DNA of 11,050 nucleotides from DATJLQ01 sp035509415 (lineage in GTDB: Bacteria > Pseudomonadota > Alphaproteobacteria > JACZXZ01), in assembly GCA_035509415.1 (NCBI GenBank), contig DATJLQ010000086.1, positions 1 through 11,050 of the forward strand, written 5' to 3'. The position numbers were made by a program, and so were the translations under genes. The stretch's first letter is position 1. Every line of letters begins with the position of its first letter. Below the pieces are notes generated by a model, which did not search any database, had not been told where the DNA came from, and was given only the letters and a program-made list of their open reading frames with translations. Of this stretch, positions 6,380-11,050 are shown one piece after another.

Positions 6380-6790
6380 TTGGCCGTCGCGGACCAATTG
6401 CTTCAACAATGCAGGATGCTTGTCCAGGAGCCGGAAAAGATTGACGACTGCCGGGAGCGGCGCCGCTTCCCCGCGTTCGTAGCGCGAGAAGGCGTTATGA
6501 CCGCCGCCGGTCAGGCGTGCGGCCGCGGCCTGACTGAGGCCGAGCTTGCGCCGGATGCGCCGGATTTCCTTGCTTTGATGCTCGCGCGCGCGCAGCACCA
6601 ACGCGTCGCCCGCGGCCGCGTAGCGCCGCGCGCTGGCCGCGTCGAACGCGACGTCGCCGCACCCCGCGCATCGCCAACCCGACAGCCCTTCGACCGCCGC
6701 CGTCATGCCGTCATGCTCGACGACGAAGGTTTCCTTCTCGAACCGTGCCGTGTCTTTGCGAGTCCCGCAGTGCGGGCATTTCCGCGCCAT
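6377..6790 (-). CDS. mqsA: MqsA family type II antitoxin
   Basis: Antitoxin that binds and blocks MqsR and represses its own operon. The 137-residue protein has the two-domain layout of E. coli MqsA: an N-terminal zinc domain with C5, C8, C41 and C44 (KCPHCG and WRCAGCG), and a C-terminal HTH-XRE domain (about 74-135). The recognition helix region GGGHNAFSRYERG (95-107) carries N99 and R103, equivalent to the DNA-contacting Asn and Arg of E. coli MqsA, and LFRLLDKHPALL closes the domain as in the family. The start is at ATG 6790, preceded by a strong AAGGAGAGG; an in-frame ATG at 6895 would add 35 residues that lie inside mqsR and is rejected. It starts 2 bases after the mqsR stop, toxin first as in E. 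coli. Confidence 0.95.
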   Translation of the reverse strand: MARKCPHCGTRKDTARFEKETFVVEHDGMTAAVEGLSGWRCAGCGDVAFDAASARRYAAAGDALVLRAREHQSKEIRRIRRKLGLSQAAAARLTGGGHNAFSRYERGEAAPLPAVVNLFRLLDKHPALLKQLVRDGQ

Positions 6791-6792
6791 GC

Positions 6793-7095
6793 TCACCTCT
6801 CCTTGAATTGGATCACCAGTGCCGCGCCGCGCATGGAGATCTTGATATACGCATCCTTCCGAGCCGGCGTCGCCGAACGATACACATCCTGCCAAAGGCG
6901 ATGATCGGCATAGCTGGTCATCGATTTGTAGAAGTCGCGTTGGGACAAGGAGGCAATCACGGCAAGCATCTCCGCCGTGGTCAGGCCCATCGTCCGGCCG
7001 CCGTCCATGGCGGTCTTGGTGAAAGCTGCCGCCCCAAGCCGTGCGACGTCCGCCTGGACCCGCGCAAGGTCGTAATGAGGCCGGCGTTTCTCCAC
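6793..7095 (-). CDS. mqsR: MqsR family mRNA interferase toxin
   Basis: Ribosome-independent endoribonuclease of the RelE/YoeB-like fold; the E. coli enzyme cleaves mRNA at GC-U sites. The 100-residue protein follows E. coli MqsR closely from MEKRRPH at the N-terminus to VIQFKER at the C-terminus. The signature DFYKSMTSYADHRLWQDVYR (54-73) contains K57 and Q69, and Y83 (AYIKIS) completes the set equivalent to K56, Q68 and Y81 of the E. coli toxin, so it should be active. The start is GTG 7095, supported by alignment of MEKRxPH with the E. coli N-terminus; no Shine-Dalgarno is present. It is first in the mqsR-mqsA operon, preceded by a promoter with a palindromic operator. Its sequence is less GC-rich than its neighbours, consistent with acquisition by transfer. 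Confidence 0.95.
   Translation of the reverse strand: MEKRRPHYDLARVQADVARLGAAAFTKTAMDGGRTMGLTTAEMLAVIASLSQRDFYKSMTSYADHRLWQDVYRSATPARKDAYIKISMRGAALVIQFKER
6796..6804 (-). promoter_or_regulatory. ribosome binding site of mqsA inside the 3' end of mqsR
   Basis: AAGGAGAGG on the minus strand; its last four bases (GAGG) end 5 bases before ATG 6790, and the mqsR stop TGA comes right after. It decides the mqsA start against the upstream in-frame ATG. It is far stronger than anything ahead of mqsR, so it would favour excess antitoxin. Confidence 0.7.
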
Positions 7096-7101
7096 CCGGG
7101 C

Positions 7102-7130
7102 ATATTACCCTCTAAGGGTAATGACATCAA
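7102..7130 (-). promoter_or_regulatory. predicted mqsRA promoter
   Basis: On the minus strand TTGATG (7130-7125) and TAATAT (7107-7102) are spaced by exactly 17 bases, each matching 4 of 6 bases of the sigma-70 consensus. Transcription would start about 7 bases past the -10, at or next to GTG 7095, so the toxin mRNA may be leaderless. The promoter stands out in GC-rich surroundings and contains the palindromic operator in its spacer and -10. Confidence 0.6.
7104..7122. promoter_or_regulatory. predicted MqsA operator palindrome
   Basis: ATTACCCT (7104-7111) and AGGGTAAT (7115-7122) are a perfect 8-base inverted repeat around the 3-base spacer CTA. The E. coli mqsRA operator has the same form, AACCT-N3-AGGTT, with one more base pair in the centre here (ACCCT-N3-AGGGT). 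It lies between -35 and -10 and overlaps the -10 of the predicted promoter, so bound MqsA would block RNA polymerase: autoregulation. Only one palindrome is visible, whereas E. coli has two. Confidence 0.75.
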
Positions 7131-7178
7131 GCCGACGACCGCGCCGCGCGCGGGCCAAGCCGCGGTGTCGGCCGGCGC

Positions 7179-7736
7179 TCAGGGACCGGTATAGAACTCG
7201 GGCCAGAAGCGCTTCACCACCTCGCCGTCGCTCCGGAGCGCATGGCAGGTATCGATGATGGGCGGACGCGGCCTCGGGCCTCGGGCGATCGCCTCGCGCT
7301 CGCGCGATTCGCGCAAGGGATAGATGGTCTGGAACGCGGTGGTCGCGAGCGGGCCCAGAAGCTCGACCAGATGGGTGCAGCTCTGGCTGCCGCCGAACAT
7401 CTCCTGCACCTTGCGGCGCCAGCCGGTGCCGATCTTCAATCCCTTGAGGCGCTTGAACTGCGGTGCCGCCTCGGGGCAGGGGGCGAACGGCACGTAATCG
7501 CTCGCGGCCTCGGCGTCGTGCACTATGAACGCGTCGTCGAGCGTCACGCGGATCCACATTTCGTGCACCGGCACGCCGGGCTCGATCTCGCCGCGCCAGC
7601 CGTTCTTGAACACGTAGCTCTTGGTGTCGACCAGATGGGCCTCGATGTCCCAGAGGCCGTCGGCGCGGCGGTAGCCGCGGCATTCGACGCGGCGCGTGTG
7701 GATCGGCTCGCGCGGGGCGGGATCGCTGAGCGGCAT
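7179..7736 (-). CDS. DUF2889 domain-containing protein
   Basis: 185-residue protein of the uncharacterised DUF2889 family. Recognisable blocks are CRGYRRADGLWDIEAHLVDT (19-38), PVHEMWIRVTLDD (56-68), CPEAAPQFKRLKGLKIGTGW (87-106), CTHLVELLGPLATTAFQTI (120-138) and the C-terminal IDTCHAL (161-167). Conserved polar positions include C19, H58, C87, C120, H122 and C164, which might bind a metal; this is a guess. No signal peptide or membrane segment is seen, so it is probably cytoplasmic. GAGGA ends 7 bases before ATG 7736. It follows the CBS membrane protein by 99 bases on the same strand and precedes the mqsR promoter. Function is unknown. Confidence 0.9.
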   Translation of the reverse strand: MPLSDPAPREPIHTRRVECRGYRRADGLWDIEAHLVDTKSYVFKNGWRGEIEPGVPVHEMWIRVTLDDAFIVHDAEAASDYVPFAPCPEAAPQFKRLKGLKIGTGWRRKVQEMFGGSQSCTHLVELLGPLATTAFQTIYPLRESREREAIARGPRPRPPIIDTCHALRSDGEVVKRFWPEFYTGP

Positions 7737-7810
7737 GGCGGGGTCCTCGTTCCGGTCTTAGGCTCGATCGCAAAGCGAGAATAAGAGGGAATATACGATG
7801 CGCGCGGCGC

Positions 7811-7836
7811 GCGGCAAGGTGCCGGGGCCTTGCCGC
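7811..7836. terminator. 9-bp hairpin at the stop of the CBS membrane protein gene
   Basis: GCGGCAAGG (7811-7819) pairs perfectly with CCTTGCCGC (7828-7836) around an 8-base GC-rich loop. On the minus strand it begins at the last base of the TAG stop of the HlyC/CorC-type gene, so it sits where a terminator of the aroK-aroB-CBS operon would be. No T-run follows on the minus strand; the T-rich TATTTT is on the other side and would only serve + strand transcripts. Confidence 0.45.
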
Positions 7837-9122
7837 TATTTTCCGCTCTCGAGCGGCGGCGGGGTCACGCGGATCTGGGTGATCTGGTTGCGCTGGCGGC
7901 GGACGATCTCGAAGCGGAAGCCGAAGAACGTGAAGGTCTGTCCCACGTCGGGGATCATGCGCGCCTCGTGCATGACGAGCCCCGCGAGCGTCGCCGCCTC
8001 CTCGTCGGGGAGGCCCCAATCGAACTCGCGGTTCAAGTCGCGGATGGTGACGGCGCCGCCCACGAGGTAGGAGCCGCCCGGCTCGGCGCGCGCCCCTTGC
8101 ACCGATTCGTCGAGCTCGTCGGTGATGTCGCCCACGATCTCCTCGAGGATGTCCTCGAGGGTCACGATGCCCATGAGGGCGCCGTATTCGTCGACCACGA
8201 GGGCGATGTGCTCGTGGCGCTTCCGGAACGCCTGCAGCTGGTCGAGGAGCGAGGTGCTCTCGGGGATGAACCAGGGCTTCGACATGATCGCGCCGACGTC
8301 GAGCGCATCGAGGTCGCCGCGGCGCGCGATCACCTCCTTCAAGAGCGGCTTCGCGTGCACCACGCCCACGATGTTGTCGGGATCGTTGCGCCAAAGCGGG
8401 ATGCGCGAAAAGTCGCTCTCGAGCGCCAGCTCGACGATGCGGCGCATGGGCAGATCCGCGTCGATCGCGGTCACGTTCTTGCGGTGGATCATGACCTCGC
8501 CCACCTCGACCTCGTCGAGATCGAGCACGCTGCGCAGCATGCGCCGCTCCTGCACCGTCTCGGGCTCGGGGCCGCGATGGAGCTCGATGGCGCCGCGCAG
8601 CTCCTCCTCGCGCTGGGCGCCCGCGATCTCCATGTCGAGCCGGAGCCCGAAAAGGGCGAGCACCGCGCGCACGAAGAGCGCCATGCCGCGCGTGACGGGA
8701 GCCAAGAGCCAGACGACGACGCGCAGCACGGGGGCGGTCGCGAGCGCCACGCGGTCCGAATCGTGGAGCGCGTAGCTTTTCGGGATCACTTCGGCGAACA
8801 GCACCACGAGCACGGTCATGGCGACGGTCGCGTAGGCGATGCCGGCGGGGCCGAAGAAATCGATGAGGAGGCTGGTCGCGAGCGCCGAGGCGAGGATGTT
8901 CGCGAGATTGTTCCCGAGCAGGATCGCGCCGATCAAGCGCTCCTTCGCGCGGTGCAATTGATTGACCGTGCGCGCGCGCGCGTTTCCTTGCTCCTCGAGC
9001 GCGTGCATGCGCGGGCGCGAGGCGCCGGTGATCGCGGTCTCGGAGGCGGAGAAGAAGGCCGAGGCCACCAGCAGCACGACGATGCCGGCGACGGTCGAGC
9101 CGAGGGTGAGGTCGATGTCCAT
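7836..9122 (-). CDS. HlyC/CorC family protein: DUF21 (CNNM) membrane domain, CBS pair, CorC/HlyC domain
   Basis: 428 residues with the standard layout of the CorC/CNNM family, members of which are linked to Mg2+ and Co2+ export or resistance. An N-terminal DUF21 domain has hydrophobic segments at about 10-30, 63-90, 92-112 and 128-160, with FFSASETAI (23-31) and LLGNNLANILAS (68-79), the polar/small-residue signatures of the transport domain. Two CBS motifs follow (about 206-262 and 276-333, the latter with VVDEYGALMGIVTLEDILEE), and a CorC/HlyC-type C-terminal domain occupies about 350-420. It is an inner-membrane protein with cytoplasmic CBS domains that probably bind adenine nucleotides. 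It starts 26 bases after the aroB stop and is probably co-transcribed with aroK-aroB. Old names call such proteins haemolysins; that activity is not implied. Confidence 0.93.
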   Translation of the reverse strand: MDIDLTLGSTVAGIVVLLVASAFFSASETAITGASRPRMHALEEQGNARARTVNQLHRAKERLIGAILLGNNLANILASALATSLLIDFFGPAGIAYATVAMTVLVVLFAEVIPKSYALHDSDRVALATAPVLRVVVWLLAPVTRGMALFVRAVLALFGLRLDMEIAGAQREEELRGAIELHRGPEPETVQERRMLRSVLDLDEVEVGEVMIHRKNVTAIDADLPMRRIVELALESDFSRIPLWRNDPDNIVGVVHAKPLLKEVIARRGDLDALDVGAIMSKPWFIPESTSLLDQLQAFRKRHEHIALVVDEYGALMGIVTLEDILEEIVGDITDELDESVQGARAEPGGSYLVGGAVTIRDLNREFDWGLPDEEAATLAGLVMHEARMIPDVGQTFTFFGFRFEIVRRQRNQITQIRVTPPPLESGK

Positions 9123-9148
9123 GCCTCAGCCGCGCGCCATGGCGCGGC

Positions 9149-10294
9149 TCACGCCGCGATCGCGGCGGCCAAAAGCGCGCGCACCGCCGCGGGATCGACG
9201 TCGCGCGCGACGAAGGCCTTGCCGATGCCGCGCGCGAGGATGAAGGCGATCTTGCCGTCGCGCACCTTCTTGTCGCGCGCCATGTGGTCGATGAGCGCGT
9301 CCGCGTTCCAGCGTCGGCCGCCCGCGCGCGGGAGCGAGGTCGGAAGCCCGATCGCCTCGAAGTGGCGTACGACCCGCGCCGCGTCGCCCGCCGGGCACAG
9401 GCCGAGCCGCGCCGAGAGCTCGAAGGCGAGCACCATGCCGAGCGCCACCGCCTCGCCATGCAGCAGCTCGTCGCCGAAGCCGGTCTCGGCCTCGAGCGCG
9501 TGGCCGAAGGTGTGGCCGAAGTTCAAAAGCGCGCGCGCCCCCGTCTCGCGCTCGTCGGCGGCGACGGTCGCGGCCTTGGCGCGGCAGCTCGCGGCGACCG
9601 CATGGCGCCGCGCGTCGACGTCGCCCGCGACGAGGGCGGCGCCGTTGCGCTCGAGCCAGGCGAAGAACTGCGCGTCGCCGATGAGGCCGTATTTCACCAC
9701 CTCGGCATAGCCCGCGAGGAATTCGCGCCGCGGCAGGGTCGCGAGCGCGTCGATGTCGGCGAGCACCAGGCGCGGCTGGTAGAAGCTCCCGACCAGGTTC
9801 TTCCCCTGGCGCGTGTTGATGCCGGTCTTCCCGCCCACCGAGCTGTCGACCTGGGCGAGCAACGTCGTCGGGATCTGGACGTAGTCGATGCCGCGTAGGG
9901 CGACACTCGCGGCGAAGCCCGCGAGATCGCCGATGACGCCGCCGCCCAAGGCCAGGATCGTGGTCGAGCGCTCGATGCGGAGCGCCAGGAGCCGCTCGAG
10001 GAGCGAGGCGAAATGGCCGAAATCCTTGGTGCCTTCGCCGGGCGGAAGCTCGATCGCCTCGTGGACGATGCGCGCGCGGTCGAGCGCCTCCGCGAGCGGC
10101 GCGAGATAGAGGCGGCCCACGGTCGCGTCGGTCACGATCACGGTGCGCGGCCGCTCGAGCACGGGTGCCATCAAGGCGCCCGCGCGCGCGATCAGGCCCG
10201 GGCCGACCAAAATGTCGTAGCTGCGCGCGCCGAGGGCGAGCGGAATGCGCTCGACGCCGTCCGCGTCGGCGGGCGCGGCCTCGGGCGCGCTCAC
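9149..10294 (-). CDS. aroB: 3-dehydroquinate synthase
   Basis: Converts DAHP to 3-dehydroquinate, the second step of the shikimate pathway, with NAD+ and a divalent metal (Zn2+ or Co2+); cytoplasmic. The 381-residue protein, a usual length, shows the NAD-binding GGGVIGDLAGF (117-127), TTLLAQVDSSVGGKTGIN (143-160), and the metal ligands E198 (YAEVVKYG), H261 (NFGHTFGH) and H279 (LHGEAVALG). The start is GTG 10294: it overlaps the aroK stop as GTGA, a typical coupling arrangement, and MSAPEAAPADADGVERIPL leads directly into the enzyme. A longer reading into the aroK region is only the out-of-frame shadow of aroK. No independent Shine-Dalgarno is visible, so translation likely depends on aroK. 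Confidence 0.97.
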   Translation of the reverse strand: MSAPEAAPADADGVERIPLALGARSYDILVGPGLIARAGALMAPVLERPRTVIVTDATVGRLYLAPLAEALDRARIVHEAIELPPGEGTKDFGHFASLLERLLALRIERSTTILALGGGVIGDLAGFAASVALRGIDYVQIPTTLLAQVDSSVGGKTGINTRQGKNLVGSFYQPRLVLADIDALATLPRREFLAGYAEVVKYGLIGDAQFFAWLERNGAALVAGDVDARRHAVAASCRAKAATVAADERETGARALLNFGHTFGHALEAETGFGDELLHGEAVALGMVLAFELSARLGLCPAGDAARVVRHFEAIGLPTSLPRAGGRRWNADALIDHMARDKKVRDGKIAFILARGIGKAFVARDVDPAAVRALLAAAIAA

Positions 10295-10944
10295 GAGCGC
10301 ACCGCGGCGGCCGCGCGCACGCCCGATCGCGCGCCGGCGAGATGGCGCTCGAGGGCCGCAAGCACCCGGTCGGCGGTCGAATCGGTCGGCCCCTCGAGGC
10401 TGTCGACCGTGATGTCGGCCTCGGCGTAGATCGGGTAGCGCTCGGCGATCAGCCGCTCGAGGGTCGCGCGCCGGTCGTTGGTGTTGAGGAGCGGGCGGTT
10501 GTTGCGCCGCGCCACCCGGCGCAGCAGGAGCTCGAGGTCGGCGCGCAGCCAGATCGAGATCGCGCGCGCGCGCACCTTCTCGCGCGTACGCGGGTCGATG
10601 AAAGCGCCGCCGCCGGTCGCCAGCACGTGCACCGGCTCGTCGAGCAGGCGCGCGATCACGCGGCGCTCGCCGTCCCGGAAATGGGGCTCGCCGTAGCGCT
10701 CGAAAATCTCGGGGATGGTCAGGCCCGCGGCCTTCTCGATTTCCTCGTCGGCGTCGACGAAGGGGATCGCGTAATGCTGCGCGAGGCGCCGGCCGATATA
10801 GCTCTTGCCCGCGCCCATGAGGCCGACCAGCACGATGGTCCGGTCCGGCTTCGGGCACGCCGACGCGAGCCCGTCGGCCGGAGCCGATGAGGTCGCCGAC
10901 GGGCCCGCCGATGGACTCTGGGCAAGAGGTCGCGAATCGCTCAT
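10291..10944 (-). CDS. aroK: shikimate kinase with N-terminal extension
   Basis: Phosphorylates shikimate to shikimate 3-phosphate with ATP; cytoplasmic. Residues 35-200 are the kinase: Walker A GLMGAGKS (41-48), D66 in DADEEIE and R90 in FRDGERR for shikimate binding, GGGAF (111-115), and a lid with R150 (NNRPLL). The protein has 217 residues against about 170-175 for E. coli AroK; most of the excess is a 34-residue N-terminal extension rich in Ser, Pro, Ala and Gly that is probably disordered, plus an Ala/Arg-rich tail. The ATG at 10944 is the most upstream ATG; a start further in would remove the extension, but I see no good candidate before the kinase core. It is first in the aroK-aroB-CBS protein operon. 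The right flank is probably a different gene on the + strand. Confidence 0.95.
   Translation of the reverse strand: MSDSRPLAQSPSAGPSATSSAPADGLASACPKPDRTIVLVGLMGAGKSYIGRRLAQHYAIPFVDADEEIEKAAGLTIPEIFERYGEPHFRDGERRVIARLLDEPVHVLATGGGAFIDPRTREKVRARAISIWLRADLELLLRRVARRNNRPLLNTNDRRATLERLIAERYPIYAEADITVDSLEGPTDSTADRVLAALERHLAGARSGVRAAAAVRS
10869..10904. repeat. 10-bp inverted repeat in the aroK N-terminal extension
   Basis: GCCCGTCGGC (10869-10878) and GCCGACGGGC (10895-10904) are perfectly complementary around a 16-base spacer. Between and after them the motif GCCGATG/GCCGACG recurs. It lies within the region encoding the Ser/Pro/Ala extension, and an RNA hairpin here could affect early translation. 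It may equally be a product of expansion of a GC-rich tract. Confidence 0.5.
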
Positions 10945-10995
10945 GCTCGTCTCAACACCGCCGTCCGGAGGCGGCGGCTCCGGTCCGTTAAGTGG

Positions 10996-11023
10996 TTGCC
11001 GAAAAAGGATTGTGCCGTAAAAT
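10996..11023 (+). promoter_or_regulatory. candidate promoter reading out of the right edge
   Basis: TTGCCG (10996-11001) and TAAAAT (11018-11023) are separated by 16 bases and point rightwards, away from aroK. They would drive a gene beyond 11050. The -10 lies inside the copy of the 14-bp repeat motif. The matches are modest, and no strong promoter for aroK itself is seen on the minus strand in 10945-11050. Confidence 0.25.
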
Positions 11024-11050
11024 CGCCACAGAGGGACTTTAACACAATCC
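11007..11050. repeat. 8-bp inverted repeat upstream of aroK at the window edge
   Basis: GGATTGTG (11007-11014) and CACAATCC (11043-11050) are perfectly complementary with a 28-base spacer; TAAA (11018-11021) and TTTA (11038-11041) inside the spacer can also pair. The element ends exactly at the window edge, so its full extent is unknown. It overlaps the repeat-like GCCGTAAAATCGC (11014-11026) and would suit a regulator site or a long stem between divergent genes. Confidence 0.4.

Noticed and set aside
6804..6817. FNR-like sequence TTGAATTGGATCAC
   Set aside because: Imperfect match to TTGAT-N4-ATCAA and located inside the mqsR coding sequence.
6791..6895. 35-residue N-terminal extension of MqsA from ATG 6895
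   Set aside because: It lies within mqsR, lacks family similarity, and the strong AAGGAGAGG supports the start at 6790.
7105..9459. 784-codon open frame on the minus strand
   Set aside because: Overlaps the DUF2889, CBS membrane protein and aroB genes out of frame; Arg/Ala-rich composition and no motifs.
7830..9710. 626-codon open frame on the plus strand
   Set aside because: Antisense shadow of the CBS membrane protein and aroB genes; composition is His/Glu/Asp/Arg-rich without a recognisable fold.
10295..10858. 188-codon N-terminal extension of aroB
   Set aside because: It is the alternative frame of aroK; AroB homology begins near GTG 10294, which overlaps the aroK stop as GTGA.
1..11050. 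CRISPR arrays, tRNA or rRNA genes, insertion sequences
   Set aside because: No regularly spaced repeats with unique spacers, no tRNA-like arms with a T-loop motif and no transposase genes were seen.

Overview
The window is very GC-rich, densely coded DNA. Codons prefer G or C at the third position, so long open frames also appear antisense to the real genes. The gene set points to an alphaproteobacterium, probably near the Rhodospirillales or Rhizobiales: aerobic cobaltochelatase genes cobS and cobT with a small J-domain gene, a BolA-family gene, and aroK-aroB followed by a HlyC/CorC-type CBS membrane protein. This assignment is an inference from gene content and order; no marker gene settles it.

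Layout, left to right. (1) Positions 1-1207, + strand: the 3' part of a TPR / GT-B-like glycosyltransferase protein whose key motifs look degenerate and which carries a 15-bp in-frame tandem repeat. (2) 1227-1268: three 14-bp direct repeats ahead of a dienelactone-hydrolase-family protein with a twin-arginine signal (1293-2075, +). (3) 2095-2197: a palindromic intergenic element between two convergent genes. (4) 5802 down to 2228, - strand: J-domain protein, cobS, cobT. (5) 6050-6346, +: BolA-family gene, divergent from the J-domain gene. (6) 7095 down to 6377, -: an mqsR-mqsA toxin-antitoxin pair with its own promoter and a 19-bp palindromic operator. (7) 7736-7179, -: a DUF2889 protein. (8) 10944 down to 7836, -: aroK, aroB (4-base overlap) and a HlyC/CorC CBS protein. 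(9) 10945-11050: the region upstream of aroK, with an inverted repeat and a sequence resembling the 14-bp repeat of region 2.

How the genes work together. CobS (AAA+ ATPase) and CobT (MIDAS/VWA protein) are the chaperone-like motor of the aerobic cobaltochelatase, which inserts cobalt into hydrogenobyrinate a,c-diamide. The catalytic partner CobN is not in the window. AroK and AroB are shikimate-pathway enzymes (shikimate kinase and 3-dehydroquinate synthase). BolA proteins act with monothiol glutaredoxins in iron-sulfur handling. MqsR is an mRNA interferase neutralised by MqsA. The mqsRA pair looks like a later insertion into an otherwise housekeeping neighbourhood: its sequence is less GC-rich and it carries its own regulatory region.

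No entirely new system is evident. The most interesting points are the mqsRA module with a readable promoter-operator and a possibly leaderless toxin mRNA, the 14-bp direct repeats echoed upstream of aroK, the convergent hairpin that includes both the bolA and mqsA stop codons, and the Cys/His-bearing J-domain protein tied to cobST.
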